Positions 50,137-61,880 are shown, counted from the stretch's first letter. The stretch is 64,000 bases of DNA from Trueperaceae bacterium (GCA_023954415.1 JAMLIB010000001.1:142001-206000), one strand, 5' to 3'. A program made the numbers and translations. Notes: a model not told the origin generated them from the sequence alone.

Positions 50137-50568
50137 TCATCCGGGGTTGAAGCGGCTAACGCCCCTAGGCGACACCCGCCAGGCCGTGCTCGCCAGGCGC
50201 GACGAGCGCAGCACGAGCAGGTAGCTGGAGCCGTCGGTGGCGAACTCCTGCAGCGTCCACCTGGCCCCCTCGGGCAGCTTGACGTCGATCAGGGCGTTGG
50301 TGGTGTAGACGCCCGTCTCGAGGAGCCCGAGCTCCATGCGGTGGTAGAGGACCTGGGCGGTGCGTTCCAGCTCCGTCGCCACGGGGTCCGTGGAGGCGGC
50401 AGGCCCGAAGGCGCCCGGGGCGCAGGCGCCGAGCAGCGCCACGAGCGTCAGGAAGAGTAGGGGCCTCGCCCAGCCGCCGGTGCCCATGCGCGCCGGCCGT
50501 GCCCGCCGCGCCGCCTCGCCGAGGCCGCGTGCCCCGCTTGCTACGGATGTCACAGTTCGCGCTCCCAT
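50137..50568 (-). CDS. Small predicted lipoprotein
   Basis: The 143-residue product has a long basic N-terminus (about 1-35), a hydrophobic stretch and LLGAC with the lipid Cys at residue 49. The mature part is about 95 residues and looks beta-rich (YTTNALIDVKLPEGARWTLQEF, then YLLVLRSSRL), with no recognised family. ATG 50568 is 6 nt behind TAACAT (50580-50575), which supports this start. Without that, ATG 50487 would give a more usual signal peptide. Function unknown. Confidence 0.65.
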   Translation of the reverse strand: MGARTVTSVASGARGLGEAARRARPARMGTGGWARPLLFLTLVALLGACAPGAFGPAASTDPVATELERTAQVLYHRMELGLLETGVYTTNALIDVKLPEGARWTLQEFATDGSSYLLVLRSSRLASTAWRVSPRGVSRFNPG

Positions 50569-50574
50569 GCCCTC

Positions 50575-50580
50575 ATGTTA
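50575..50580 (-). promoter_or_regulatory. -10 element (TAACAT) of the small lipoprotein gene
   Basis: Six nt before ATG 50568 on the minus strand. Confidence 0.5.
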
Positions 50581-50612
50581 CCGGCGCGGGTGGGACGCAG
50601 GTGAGCGCCCGC

Positions 50613-50760
50613 GCTGCGCGCGGGTAGGCCCACGCTGCGCGCGGGTAGGCCCACGCTGCGCGCGGGTAGGCCCGCGCTGCGCGCGGGTAGGCCCACGCCA
50701 CGTTCGGGTAGGCCACGCCGCGTTCGGGTAGGCCCGCGCCGGGCGCGGGTAGGGCCGCGC
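50613..50760 (+). repeat. Tandem array of a 21-bp unit
   Basis: The unit GGGTAGGCCCACGCTGCGCG plus one base starts at 50622, 50643, 50664, 50685, 50706, 50726 and 50747. The first four copies are nearly identical; later ones drift (ACGCTGCGC becomes ACGCCACGTT or GCGCCGGGC) and one has lost a base. It fills the gap between a lipoprotein promoter and the end of a regulator gene. A unit of 21 bp is seven codons, but no real reading frame is supported. Confidence 0.85.
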
Positions 50761-50780
50761 CAGCCGCCAGCAGCGGGGCC

Positions 50781-51497
50781 TCACACGCGCGAGTCGAGCA
50801 CGGGGGCGAGGCCCATGCGCACCAGGTAGCGTTGCGAGCCCGCGCGCCGCTGGTAGCGCTGGACGAGGGCGAACATCTCGCGTTGGAGCTCCTTGGCGTC
50901 GGCGAAGTCGAGCTGCAGCTGGTCGCGCCAGAGCGAGAGGGTGGCCGGGGCGTCCGGCTCCAGCGTGGTGGCGTTGGCGTCGGGGGTCACGGCCGTCTGG
51001 ACCTGCAGGTGGCCGCGTTCGTCCCGGTAGAAACGCGTGCCCCAGTCGCCGAGGGCCTCCCGCCGGCCGCGCACGACGTTGCGCCTGAGCAGGCGCTCCC
51101 AGTAGGCGTCGCGCTCGGCGAGCGCCGCCTCGAGCGACTCGGCGTGCGTCGCCTCGAACGGCACGAAGAAGACGTCCGCGGTGGAGCGGTAACGCTTGAC
51201 GGCGCGCCCGGCCCTCGGGACCACCTCGGCCACCTCCAGGAGGCCGAGCCGCTCGAAGCGCTGCACGCGCCGCAGCGTGGTGTTGGGCTTCTCCCCGACC
51301 TCCTTGGCCGCCTCGCCCACGCTGAGCGTGCGTCCGAGGAACGGGGCGACCTGGCGCAGGGTGGTCGGGTCGGTGAGGGCCTCGGCCGCGCGCTCGTCCG
51401 TGACGATCAGCGTGCGCGCTGCGCCGCCGTGGCTGGCCGGCGGGGCGTCGTCGTACGTGGACGTGGCCAGGTTCCTATGTGAACGTAAGGCTGTCAT
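50781..51497 (-). CDS. Winged-helix (ArsR-like) transcriptional regulator
   Basis: The 238-residue protein has an N-terminal winged helix (about 30-110: [48 protein letters not shown], a clear HTH with a following wing [11 protein letters not shown]). A C-terminal helical domain of about 125 residues without known ligand motif follows. ATG 51497 is 7 nt behind TAGTCT (51510-51505). An inverted repeat CTATGTGA-N16-TCACATAG (51475-51506) covers its start and -10, a candidate autoregulatory site. It is divergent from aconitase. Confidence 0.82.
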   Translation of the reverse strand: MTALRSHRNLATSTYDDAPPASHGGAARTLIVTDERAAEALTDPTTLRQVAPFLGRTLSVGEAAKEVGEKPNTTLRRVQRFERLGLLEVAEVVPRAGRAVKRYRSTADVFFVPFEATHAESLEAALAERDAYWERLLRRNVVRGRREALGDWGTRFYRDERGHLQVQTAVTPDANATTLEPDAPATLSLWRDQLQLDFADAKELQREMFALVQRYQRRAGSQRYLVRMGLAPVLDSRV

Positions 51498-51506
51498 ATC
51501 ACATAG
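51475..51506. promoter_or_regulatory. Inverted repeat over the regulator start, candidate operator
   Basis: CTATGTGA (51475-51482) and TCACATAG (51499-51506) are perfect complements separated by 16 nt. They span the first codons and reach the -10 TAGTCT of the regulator gene. TGTGA/TCACA half-sites also resemble Crp sites, but the spacing is too wide for one Crp dimer. Confidence 0.5.
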
Positions 51507-51585
51507 ACTAGCCCCAAACTTGGTTCAGCGAGAGCGCGTGAGCAGCGCGCCACTTGAAGCCGTGACCACCGCTAGGGAGCACGAC

Positions 51586-54318
<2,733 letters not shown>

Positions 54319-54381
54319 GCGCCGGCGCTCAGACCTAGCTCCACCAGGGGCGATCGGAGCCGGCCGTCGGGCGGCGGCGCG

Positions 54382-54429
54382 TTGACAGGGCCCCCCCCCC
54401 GCCCCCCCCCCCCCCACGGCCGGTATACT
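54382..54429 (+). promoter_or_regulatory. Promoter with poly-C spacer ahead of the 139-residue protein gene
   Basis: A perfect TTGACA (54382-54387) and TATACT (54424-54429) are 36 bp apart. The spacer is mostly C: ten C, one G, then fourteen C (54391-54415). Loss of about 19 C would bring the spacing to 17 bp. TATACT is 6 nt before ATG 54436. Confidence 0.5.
54391..54415 (+). repeat. Homopolymeric C tract
   Basis: C10-G-C14, the only long homopolymer in the window. Such tracts change length by strand slippage and are also prone to sequencing error. Confidence 0.9.
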
Positions 54430-54435
54430 GCCACC

Positions 54436-54855
54436 ATGCGCGGTTTCATCGGGTTCATCGTCGTGCTGGCCATCGTCTTCTTCGCCGTTGGGGAGACGCG
54501 GGGTTGGTACCTGGGCATCCCGAGCCAGACGCCCGTGTTCGTGTACAAGAAGGACTTCACGTCCACGACGTCCCGCAGGACCACGCAGAGGACCGACATG
54601 CCCGTGCGCTTCACGGGCGACGTCAAGCGCGGCTCCGTGACCATCGAGGTGCGCTACCAGCGCCCGACGAGCTTCCAGACCTCGCAGGCGGCTGGCCCGG
54701 AGACGAAGGTCTACGAGGTGACCTACTCGGCCGGCCAGAGGGCGGCGCTAGACCGGGTCTTCGAGAACGGCGGCGGGGTCTACACGGTCTTGGTCCGCTA
54801 CCAGGACGCGACCGGCCTCTTCACGCTCATGCTGCCTGGGGGCACCGACCTCTAG
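54436..54855 (+). CDS. 139-residue protein with N-terminal membrane helix, unknown function
   Basis: ATG 54436 follows TATACT by 6 nt, so it is leaderless. The protein begins MRGFIGFIVVLAIVFFAVGE, one membrane helix or uncleaved signal (about 3-19), then a soluble beta-rich part (PVRFTGDVKRGSVTIEVRYQ, then YTVLVRYQDATGLFTLML). No family is recognised. The stop codon overlaps that of the convergent dienoyl-CoA reductase gene. A poly-C tract in its promoter spacer suggests variable expression. Confidence 0.7.
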   Translation: MRGFIGFIVVLAIVFFAVGETRGWYLGIPSQTPVFVYKKDFTSTTSRRTTQRTDMPVRFTGDVKRGSVTIEVRYQRPTSFQTSQAAGPETKVYEVTYSAGQRAALDRVFENGGGVYTVLVRYQDATGLFTLMLPGGTDL

Positions 54856-55703
54856 CGCGTCTTGGCGCGCGCGGCGGCCAACTGCGCCCACTGCTCGGGC
54901 GTCACGGCGTCCAGTACGTTGAACTCGCCCGCGTTGTACACGCTCTCGCCGCCGTCGATGTAGACGAGGTCGCCCGTGATGAACCCGGCCTCGTCGGAGA
55001 GCAGGAAGCTCGCGAGGTTGGCGAGTTCCGCGTGGTTCCCGACGCGCCCGAGCGGCACCTGGTCCGCGAACAGGCGCTCGATCTCCGGCGTCGGCATCAG
55101 GCGACTCCAGGCCCCCTCGGTGGGGAACGGCCCCGGCGCGATGGCGTTGAGGCGGATGCCGTACTTGCCCCACTCTCCCGCCAGCGAGCGCGTTAGCGAG
55201 ACGACGCCCGCCTTGGCTACGGCCGACGGCACGACGTAGCCTGAGCCCCGCTCGGCGTAGGTGGCCGCGATCGAGAGGACGGCCCCCTTCGCCCCGGTCG
55301 CTATCCAGCGTTTGCCGAGCTCGAGCGTCGTGTACACGCTGCCGTGCAGCACGATGCCGAGCACGGCGTCGAACGCTCGGTGCGACAGGGCCTCGGTGGG
55401 GGAGATGAAGTTCCCGGCGGCGTTGTTGACGAGGGCGTCCACCTTGCCGAACCGGGTGAACGCGGCGTCGAACGCGGCCCCGACGGCCTCCGGGTCCCTG
55501 ACGTCGAGGGCGACGGGGAGCACGGCGCGCCCGAACTCGGCCGCGAGCCGCTCCGCCTGCTCCTCGAGGAGCTCCAGGCGGCGGCTCGCGATCACGGCGT
55601 TCGCGCCCAGCTCGAGGAAGCGGCGGGTCATCGCGAGGCCGAGTCCGCTGCCCCCACCCGTGACGAACACGACCTTGTCCAGCAGCAGGTCAGACCTGAA
55701 CAT
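54852..55703 (-). CDS. SDR-family 2,4-dienoyl-CoA reductase-like enzyme
   Basis: The 283-residue short-chain dehydrogenase has VVFVTGGGSGLGLAMTRRF, DALVNNAAGNFISPTEALSHRAF, GSGYVVPSAVAKAGV (Tyr and Lys of the active site) and GPFPTEGAWSRL. NNAAGNFI and GSGYVVPSA..KAG with EWGKYGIR match animal DECR/peroxisomal 2,4-dienoyl-CoA reductases and their bacterial relatives. It would reduce 2,4-dienoyl-CoA with NADPH in oxidation of unsaturated fatty acids. ATG 55703 (MFRSDLL) fits relatives better than an ATG five codons upstream. No other fatty acid gene is adjacent. Confidence 0.87.
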   Translation of the reverse strand: MFRSDLLLDKVVFVTGGGSGLGLAMTRRFLELGANAVIASRRLELLEEQAERLAAEFGRAVLPVALDVRDPEAVGAAFDAAFTRFGKVDALVNNAAGNFISPTEALSHRAFDAVLGIVLHGSVYTTLELGKRWIATGAKGAVLSIAATYAERGSGYVVPSAVAKAGVVSLTRSLAGEWGKYGIRLNAIAPGPFPTEGAWSRLMPTPEIERLFADQVPLGRVGNHAELANLASFLLSDEAGFITGDLVYIDGGESVYNAGEFNVLDAVTPEQWAQLAAARAKTR

Positions 55704-55849
55704 GCCACATGGTCGCACGCTTCACGTGCCGGGTGGCGGTATGGCGCCTCGTGGCGGAGAGACACGGCGGCCCGACGGGCCGGGCGACCCCGGCGGTGTG
55801 GGCTATCCCCTGCGACACCCTGGCACGCAGGGGTCATACTTGGCGAGCG

Positions 55850-57013
55850 ATGCGTCTCCACTACCACGCCGTCCGCCGGCCAGCCCCATCGGTCGTGCTC
55901 CTGATCTCGTTGCTGGCGGCGCTCCTGGCGTGGTCCGGCGGCTCTTCCGCCGCGGCGCAGACCTACGTGGCGGCGCCGACGCCCGTGCGGGTCCTGCTGG
56001 CCGTGACGGGCAGCGTCACGGTGAGCATGGCGGGCCCACACTCCGGCGTGGTCGACGGCAGGGGAGGGTTCTTCACGCCCGGACCGCTGGCCTGGCCCGT
56101 CGGCGCCCGGGACGGCCAGCTCGTCGTCGACGGTCACGAGATCGGCACGTCGCTCGTCCTCGACGCCGAGGGTGGCACCCTCGAGGCGTTCGGGACCCAC
56201 TACCGGGGCGCGATCCGCCTCAGCGCCGTCGGCGACGAGGTAGAGGTCGTCAACGTCCTCGACCTGGAGGCGTACCTGCGGGGCGTCGTGCCGGCGGAGA
56301 TGGCCGCCTCGTGGCCCATGGAGGCGCTCAAGGCGCAGGCCGTGGCGTCGCGCTCGTACACGCTGGTCTCGCTCGACCCGGAGGCCCGCTACGACCTATG
56401 CGCCACGACGGACTGCCAGGTCTACGGCGGCGTCGAGGCCGAGCAGCCGCGCACGGACGACGCAGTCGCGGCGACGACTGGTGTCGTCGTCACGTACGGC
56501 GGCGCCACGGCGCGCACCTACTACCACTCGGACTCGGGCGGCATGATCGCCTCGAGCAGGGAAGTATGGGGCACGAGCTACCCCTACCTAGTGGCCGTGC
56601 GGGACGCGGCCTCCAGCACGCCGCACCGGGCGTGGACGGCGCGGCTCGACGCCGCCGCGGTCTCAGCCAGCCTGGTGGCCGCCGACCGGGGCGTCGGGAC
56701 GGTCACCGCGCTGCGCGTGCTCGAGACGAGCGAGTCGGGCCGGGTCGTGTCGCTCGAGGTCGCCGGCACCGGCGGCACTACGGTCATCGGCGGTAGCCAG
56801 CTGACGAGCCTGGCGCGCGGCTGGGGGCTCAAGTCCATGCGCTTCTCCATGCAAGGGCCGCTGAGCGTGCGCGGCGACGGGTGGGGCCACGGCGTGGGCA
56901 TGAGCCAGTACGGCGCCAGGGCCCTCGCCCAGGCCGGCTACGATTACGGCCGCATCCTGGCGTACTTCTACCCGACGACGACGTTGACGCGCTTCGTAGC
57001 GCAGACCCCCTGA
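55850..57013 (+). CDS. SpoIID/LytB-domain protein
   Basis: The 387-residue exported protein has a signal peptide (about 1-36, cleavage near SAAAQT) and a SpoIID domain: LDLEAYLRGVVPAEMAASWPMEALKAQAVASRSYTL with the catalytic Glu, TDCQVYGG, and GDGWGHGVGMSQYGARALA. SpoIID in Bacillus is a lytic transglycosylase on glycan strands lacking peptides; in this non-sporulating lineage it is probably a cell-wall amidase enhancer or transglycosylase. ATG 55850 is supported by the signal peptide. CATACT at 55835-55840 may be its -10. Confidence 0.9.
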   Translation: MRLHYHAVRRPAPSVVLLISLLAALLAWSGGSSAAAQTYVAAPTPVRVLLAVTGSVTVSMAGPHSGVVDGRGGFFTPGPLAWPVGARDGQLVVDGHEIGTSLVLDAEGGTLEAFGTHYRGAIRLSAVGDEVEVVNVLDLEAYLRGVVPAEMAASWPMEALKAQAVASRSYTLVSLDPEARYDLCATTDCQVYGGVEAEQPRTDDAVAATTGVVVTYGGATARTYYHSDSGGMIASSREVWGTSYPYLVAVRDAASSTPHRAWTARLDAAAVSASLVAADRGVGTVTALRVLETSESGRVVSLEVAGTGGTTVIGGSQLTSLARGWGLKSMRFSMQGPLSVRGDGWGHGVGMSQYGARALAQAGYDYGRILAYFYPTTTLTRFVAQTP

Positions 57014-57039
57014 GTCGCTACCCCTGAGCCGCTACTTGG

Positions 57040-57045
57040 TAGCCT
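57040..57045 (+). promoter_or_regulatory. -10 element (TAGCCT) upstream of the small membrane-protein gene
   Basis: Six nt before ATG 57052, which opens a different frame from the membrane protein that follows. Confidence 0.45.
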
Positions 57046-57051
57046 TGACGG

Positions 57052-57105
57052 ATGAGCTTGCGAGCGGCAGCGCCGACGCGACGCCCGACGGCGGCACGGT
57101 CTTGA
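57052..57105 (+). CDS. 17-residue leaderless upstream ORF
   Basis: ATG 57052 lies at the leaderless distance from TAGCCT and gives MSLRAAAPTRRPTAARS, ending at TGA 57103-57105. That stop overlaps TTG 57102 of the small membrane protein frame. It may work by termination-reinitiation, or mark a frameshift in what was one gene; I cannot tell which. Confidence 0.35.
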   Translation: MSLRAAAPTRRPTAARS

Positions 57106-57302
57106 ACTACGCCGCCCTCCTCGGCCTGCTCGTGGCGGTGACCTTCGCCCTGCCCATGCTCGCGCGCCTGGCCGTGTCCCTCGGGCTCCATCGGGACGCC
57201 GGCGTGGTGGTCAGCCTCGCCGTCGCGCTGCTCGCCGCGCTCGGCTGGTTCGCCCGCGCCCGCGCCGCCGCCCGCAAGCGTGCCGGCGAGCGGGACGCGT
57301 GA
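57102..57302 (+). CDS. Small two-helix membrane protein, start uncertain
   Basis: From TTG 57102 the product has 66 residues: two hydrophobic helices (about 3-24 and 36-52) and a very basic tail (ARARAAARKRAGERDA). TTG codons at 57036 or 57045 would add a short acidic N-terminus, but both precede the likely transcription start. The end overlaps the rsmI start by 4 nt (GTGA), so it is coupled to rsmI. No family is recognised. Confidence 0.5.
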   Translation: MNYAALLGLLVAVTFALPMLARLAVSLGLHRDAGVVVSLAVALLAALGWFARARAAARKRAGERDA

Positions 57303-58141
57303 ACCGCGCCGCTGCCAAGAGCGCCCGGCTGACGCTCGTACCGACGCCCATAGGCAACCTGGCCGACGTCACGCAGCGCGCCCTCGAGGCCCTGCGCGCG
57401 GCGCAGGTCGTGGCGGCCGAGGACACCCGCAGGAGCCGCGTGCTGCTGGACCGCTACGGCATAACGACGCCCCTCGAACGCCTCGACGCCCACACCATCG
57501 CGAGCCGGGCGCCGGCCCTCCTGGAGCGCTTCGAGCGCGTCGCGTTCGTGACCGATGCCGGCACCCCGGGCATCTCCGACCCCGGGGCGGAGCTGGTGCG
57601 GCTCGCCATCGAGCTGGGCGTGGGCGTCGAGGCGCTTCCCGGCCCGACGGCGTTCGTCCCCGCCCTCGTCCTCTCGGGCCTCCCTACCGCGCGCTTCACG
57701 TTCGAGGGGTTCCTGCCCCGCAAGGGCGGCGAGCGCGGTCGCAGGCTGGAGGCCATCGCGGGTTCCGCCGCCACCTCCATCCTGTACGAGGCACCCCAGC
57801 GCCTCGTCGCCACCCTCGCCGACCTGGCCGAAGCGTGCGGTTCCGACCGCCAGGCGAGCGTGAGCCGGGAGCTGACGAAGCTCCACGAGGAGACGCGCAG
57901 GGGCAGCCTGGTCGAGCTTCTGGCGCATTACCGCGGCAACCCCGCCCGCGGCGAGGTCGTCGTGGTCGTCGGGCCCGCGCCGGAACCCGAAGCGGACGCG
58001 CCCGGCGCGCCCGCGCAGGCCGCCGCCCTGGCCGGCGCCGGGGTTCGCGGTAGGCTGTTGCGCGAAGCGCTGCTCGCCCTGGGCGTGCCCAGGAACGAAG
58101 CGTACCGCTCGGCCCTCGCCTACCCGGACACCGACCCTTGA
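57299..58141 (+). CDS. rsmI: 16S rRNA (cytidine-1402-2'-O)-methyltransferase
   Basis: The 280-residue SAM enzyme shows LVPTPIGNLADVTQRALEAL, VAAEDTRRSRVLLDRYGI, VTDAGTPGISDPGAELV and FEGFLPRKGGERGRRL, the RsmI/YraL signature set (tetrapyrrole-methylase fold). It 2'-O-methylates C1402 in the decoding site of 16S rRNA. The GTG overlaps the previous stop. An Ala/Pro-rich linker (about 220-240) precedes the small C-terminal domain. mfd follows 50 bp later. Confidence 0.95.
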   Translation: MNRAAAKSARLTLVPTPIGNLADVTQRALEALRAAQVVAAEDTRRSRVLLDRYGITTPLERLDAHTIASRAPALLERFERVAFVTDAGTPGISDPGAELVRLAIELGVGVEALPGPTAFVPALVLSGLPTARFTFEGFLPRKGGERGRRLEAIAGSAATSILYEAPQRLVATLADLAEACGSDRQASVSRELTKLHEETRRGSLVELLAHYRGNPARGEVVVVVGPAPEPEADAPGAPAQAAALAGAGVRGRLLREALLALGVPRNEAYRSALAYPDTDP

Positions 58142-58191
58142 ACGGGCCGCTCCGGGAGTTCGGGCATGCCTAGCCACCGGAAGGTCACGTA

Positions 58192-61100
58192 GTGAACGAC
58201 ACCACCACGCAGCCTCCCGCCTCCACAGTCGAGGCAGGCGGACGCTACCTCGGCCTGGGCGCCGTCGCCAGGCTCATGCTCTTCGCGCGCTCGCCCGGCC
58301 CGGCCGTGCTCCTGACCACGAGCGACCGCGCGGCCGTCTTCGACGACACGCACGTCTTCGGAGCCCTGCGCACCGTCGACCCGACCTTGAGCGACTGGCT
58401 CGAGCGCCGGGAGAAGGTCGTGCTGACACTCGGTCACGCGGTGATGCCGTTCCCCCAGCGGCCGGAGTCGTTCGCGCTCGAGCTCGTTGAGGGGCGCAGC
58501 TACCCGCGCGAGGAGCTGCTCACGCGCCTCGTCGACTACGGTTACGTCAGGGACGCCGCACCCGGCTTCACCGTCAGGGGCGACACGCTCACGATCTACC
58601 GCGAGCCGCTGCCGGAGCCCACCGGGGCCGCGGCGGAGGGCGACGACGATGACGTCGTCTTCCCGGAGGCGCCTCCCGGCAGCGTGCGGCTCGAGTTCTT
58701 CGGCGCCGAGCTCGACGCGCTCTTCCTAGCCGGCGAGCGGGCGCAGCGCGTGGTGATCGCGCCCCGCGCCCTCGACGAGGTTGGCGCGGGCGGCTTCACC
58801 ACGCGCCTGCTCGCCACGCTGCCCGGCACCGTGTTCCTCGACGCGCCGGAGCTCTACCCCGGCGACCTGCCGGGCGCCACCAACGAGTGGCTCTGGGGCC
58901 ACCTGGCGGGCCGCGACGTCGTGTCGTTCGGCCGCGACCCGCTGGCCCTGGAGGAGCGCCGCGCCGGTGTGGAGGCGCTGCCCTACTACCGCGGCAAGCT
59001 GAGCGACTTCACGAGCGACCTCCACGTCTGGCTGCGCGACGGCTACTCCGTGCAGCTCCTGCTGAAGTTCGAGCGGAGCGGCCGTTACCTGCGCGAGCGC
59101 GTCATCGACGCCTACGAGTCGCACTGGCGCAACCGCGTCGAGCATCACCCCGGCCAGGTGTCGCTGGCCATCGCGCCCGGCGTCCAGGGCGGCTACAAGG
59201 ACGAGGGGCGGCGCGAGGTCGTCCTCACCGAGGAGCTCCTGTACGGCTACCAGGGCGGTCGCAAGGCGACGAAGCTCGCCGGCAAGCGGGTCGGCGACGC
59301 CTCTCAGCTGACCGTCGGCGACTACCTCATCCACCCCGACCACGGCGTCGGCCGCTTCGTCGCCCTCGAGGCGCGGCAGGTCGTGGGCGTCGTGCGCGAC
59401 TACCTCCAGCTCCAGTACGCAGGCGAGGGCAAGCTCTACCTGCCGGTCGAGCTGCTGCCGCTCCTCAGGCGCCACCCGGGCACGACCGACGACCCGCCGC
59501 GGCTCTCCACCCTCGGGACCAACGAGTGGGCGCGCGCCAGGGAGAAGGCGCGCGCGAGCGCGGAGGCGTTGGCGGCCGAGCTCATCAAGACCTACGCCAA
59601 GCGGCAGGTGAGCAAGGGCACGGTGTTCCCGGCCCAACCCGAATGGGACGTCCTCATCGAGCGCAACTGCCCGTTCACGCTCACGCCGGATCAGGCCGAG
59701 GCCGTCGAGGCCGTGTTCGCGGACATGGCGCGCGAGGTGCCCATGGAGCGGCTCGTCTCGGGCGACGTCGGCTTCGGCAAGACGGAGGTCGCGATCCGGG
59801 CGGCGCATCGTGCCGTCGGCAACTCGGCGCAGGTCGCCGTCCTGGTCCCGACCACGGTGCTCGCGCGCCAACACTTCGAGACGTTCAGCGAGCGTTTCAA
59901 GGGCCTGCCCGTGCGGGTCGAGATGCTCTCGCGCTTCTCCACCGACGCGGGCGCGCGGGCTACGCTGGCCGGCCTCAAGGACGGCAGCGTCGACATCGTC
60001 GTCGGCACCCACCGGCTCCTCAACGAGGCCATCGAGTACAAGAACCTCGGGCTCCTGGTGGTGGACGAGGAGCACCGTTTCGGCGTCGGGCAGAAGGAGC
60101 GGCTCAAGAACCTCAAGGCGAACCTCGACGTCCTCTCGCTCTCCGCCACGCCCATCCCGCGCACGCTCTACATGAGCCTGGTCGGCCTGCGCGACGTGTC
60201 GCAGATCATGACGCCGCCCGAGGGGCGCAAGCCCATCCAGACGGTGCTGCAGCCGTACGACCCGATGGTCGTGCGCGAGGCGGTCGTCTTCGAGCTCGAG
60301 CGCGGCGGCAAGGTGTTCTACATCCACGACCGCATCGGCTCCATGAGCATGCGCGCCCGCACGCTCGGGCAGCTCGTGCCCGAGGCGCGCATCGGCGTCG
60401 CGCACGGGCAGATGGGGGAGGCCGAGTTGGAAGAGATCATGCTCGGTTTCGAGGAGGGCGCCTACGACGTGCTCCTCTCCACGACCATCGTCGAGTCCGG
60501 CCTAGACATCGCGGGCGCCAACACGCTCATCATCGAGCGCGCCGACCGTCTGGGCCTCGCCCAGCTCTACCAGCTCAGGGGGCGCGTCGGGCGGCGGCAG
60601 ACCGAGGCGTGGGCGTACATGCTCTACCCCGGCAGGCTGACCGAGCAGGCCCAGCGGCGGCTGTACGCCATCGCCGAGCTGAACGACCTGGGCTCCGGCC
60701 ACCTCCTCGCAGAGAAGGACATGGAGATCAGGGGCGTCGGCAACCTGCTGGGGCCGGAGCAACACGGCCACATCAGCGCCGTGTCCCTCGAGGTGTACAC
60801 GGAGATGCTCGCCGAGGAGGTCGCGAAGCTCAAGGGGGAGCTGCGCGCGGCCGAGGTGCCGCAAGTGACCGTGGACCTGAGCGTCGACGCGCGCCTCAGC
60901 CCCGCCTACATCCAGGACGACGCCGTGCGCATCAACTACTACGGCCGGTTGGCCGGCACGGGCGGCCTCGCCGAGGTCAACCGCATCGCCAAGGAGCTGC
61001 GGGAGGCGTACGGGCCCTTCCCTCCCGAGGTGCGCTCCTTCATCGAGCTCACGCGCCTCCGCTTGGTAGCAGGGGCCAAGGGCGTCGTCACCATCAAGGA

Positions 61101-61293
61101 GCACATGACGGACGTGCAGGTCGCGCTCGCCGCGGACGTGGAGGCCATCGACTACGACGCCAAGCGCCTCAAGGCGCTGCCGTTCCAGGTCGAGCCGACG
61201 CGCTACCCGCCCGGCTTCAGCGTGAAGAAGCGGGGCCTGAAGGACGTCGAGGTGCCGGGGGCGCTCCTCGAGCTCTTGTACCTGGTCGGCTAG
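58192..61293 (+). CDS. mfd: Transcription-repair coupling factor Mfd
   Basis: The 1033-residue translocase removes stalled RNA polymerase and recruits UvrA. It has an N-terminal UvrB-homology region (about 25-330), a CarD/RID polymerase-binding domain (about 372-440, [19 protein letters not shown]), a helicase with Walker A GDVGFGKT (524-531) and DEEH (625-628), TRG-type motif [14 protein letters not shown], and a C-terminal D7 domain ([17 protein letters not shown]). It is about 100 residues shorter than E. coli Mfd, mainly in the N-terminal part. GTG 58192 is chosen because the frame has no good earlier start. Confidence 0.95.
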   Translation: MNDTTTQPPASTVEAGGRYLGLGAVARLMLFARSPGPAVLLTTSDRAAVFDDTHVFGALRTVDPTLSDWLERREKVVLTLGHAVMPFPQRPESFALELVEGRSYPREELLTRLVDYGYVRDAAPGFTVRGDTLTIYREPLPEPTGAAAEGDDDDVVFPEAPPGSVRLEFFGAELDALFLAGERAQRVVIAPRALDEVGAGGFTTRLLATLPGTVFLDAPELYPGDLPGATNEWLWGHLAGRDVVSFGRDPLALEERRAGVEALPYYRGKLSDFTSDLHVWLRDGYSVQLLLKFERSGRYLRERVIDAYESHWRNRVEHHPGQVSLAIAPGVQGGYKDEGRREVVLTEELLYGYQGGRKATKLAGKRVGDASQLTVGDYLIHPDHGVGRFVALEARQVVGVVRDYLQLQYAGEGKLYLPVELLPLLRRHPGTTDDPPRLSTLGTNEWARAREKARASAEALAAELIKTYAKRQVSKGTVFPAQPEWDVLIERNCPFTLTPDQAEAVEAVFADMAREVPMERLVSGDVGFGKTEVAIRAAHRAVGNSAQVAVLVPTTVLARQHFETFSERFKGLPVRVEMLSRFSTDAGARATLAGLKDGSVDIVVGTHRLLNEAIEYKNLGLLVVDEEHRFGVGQKERLKNLKANLDVLSLSATPIPRTLYMSLVGLRDVSQIMTPPEGRKPIQTVLQPYDPMVVREAVVFELERGGKVFYIHDRIGSMSMRARTLGQLVPEARIGVAHGQMGEAELEEIMLGFEEGAYDVLLSTTIVESGLDIAGANTLIIERADRLGLAQLYQLRGRVGRRQTEAWAYMLYPGRLTEQAQRRLYAIAELNDLGSGHLLAEKDMEIRGVGNLLGPEQHGHISAVSLEVYTEMLAEEVAKLKGELRAAEVPQVTVDLSVDARLSPAYIQDDAVRINYYGRLAGTGGLAEVNRIAKELREAYGPFPPEVRSFIELTRLRLVAGAKGVVTIKEHMTDVQVALAADVEAIDYDAKRLKALPFQVEPTRYPPGFSVKKRGLKDVEVPGALLELLYLVG

Positions 61294-61310
61294 CAACGAG
61301 GCACACAAGG

Positions 61311-61342
61311 AGGCGCCCCGCGGCCTTGACCGTGGGGCGCCT
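61311..61342. terminator. Hairpin between mfd and the barrel-protein gene
   Basis: AGGCGCCCC (61311-61319) pairs with GGGGCGCCT (61334-61342), 9 bp with a 14-nt loop, between convergent genes. No T-run on either strand. Confidence 0.5.
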
Positions 61343-61365
61343 AGCTCTAAGCGTCGAGCTGGTGC

Positions 61366-61824
61366 TTAGAAGTGGTAGTTGAAGCCGAGGCGGCCCGTGA
61401 CGCCGAAGCCGAAGGTCGGGATGACGCCGATGGCGGGGCCGACTTCGAGGAAGACGCCGCCCTGCGGGAGGCCGGCACTGGCCAGGCTGAACTCGCCGCC
61501 GACGAAGGCGTTGATGCCGAGGGCCAAGCCCGAGCCGACGCCGAGGCCGACACCGCCGCCGACGTAGACCTGGATGGGCGTGTCACCCATGTCGACATCG
61601 AGGTCGTAAAGGACATCGGCGCCGATGGCGAAGCCGGCCGTGCCGATGTAGTTGTAGCCCGCGTTGAGGCGGACAGCCAAGTTCGGCGCGATGTCGTCGA
61701 CACCGAAATGAAGCGCGGCACCTGGGTACCCGGCGCTGACGCCGGCCCACATACCGCCTTGCGCGAAGGCTGCACCGGCACCCAGGGCGGCGACGGCGAT
61801 CAGGCTGACCAAGAACTTGCGCAT
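61366..61824 (-). CDS. Small secreted outer-membrane beta-barrel-like protein
   Basis: The 152-residue product has a classic signal peptide (1-21, ending AFA before QGG). The mature part of about 130 residues alternates Gly/aromatic strands (MWAGVSAGYPGAALHFGV, then VYVGGGVGLGVGSGLALGINAFVGGEF) and ends in RLGFNYHF. A terminal Phe is the signal for BAM-dependent outer-membrane insertion. It looks like an eight-strand barrel (OmpW/OmpX-like in size), supporting a diderm envelope. GGAGGG before ATG 61824 is a good SD. Pore or structural role unknown. Confidence 0.78.
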   Translation of the reverse strand: MRKFLVSLIAVAALGAGAAFAQGGMWAGVSAGYPGAALHFGVDDIAPNLAVRLNAGYNYIGTAGFAIGADVLYDLDVDMGDTPIQVYVGGGVGLGVGSGLALGINAFVGGEFSLASAGLPQGGVFLEVGPAIGVIPTFGFGVTGRLGFNYHF

Positions 61825-61880
61825 TCGAACCCTCCAAACCGATCTGAGAAGACTAGGATTACGTTCTCCTCGCCTGACCG

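Noticed and set aside
50613..50760. Tandem repeats taken as a CRISPR array
   Set aside because: Units are contiguous with no unique spacers and no cas genes nearby.
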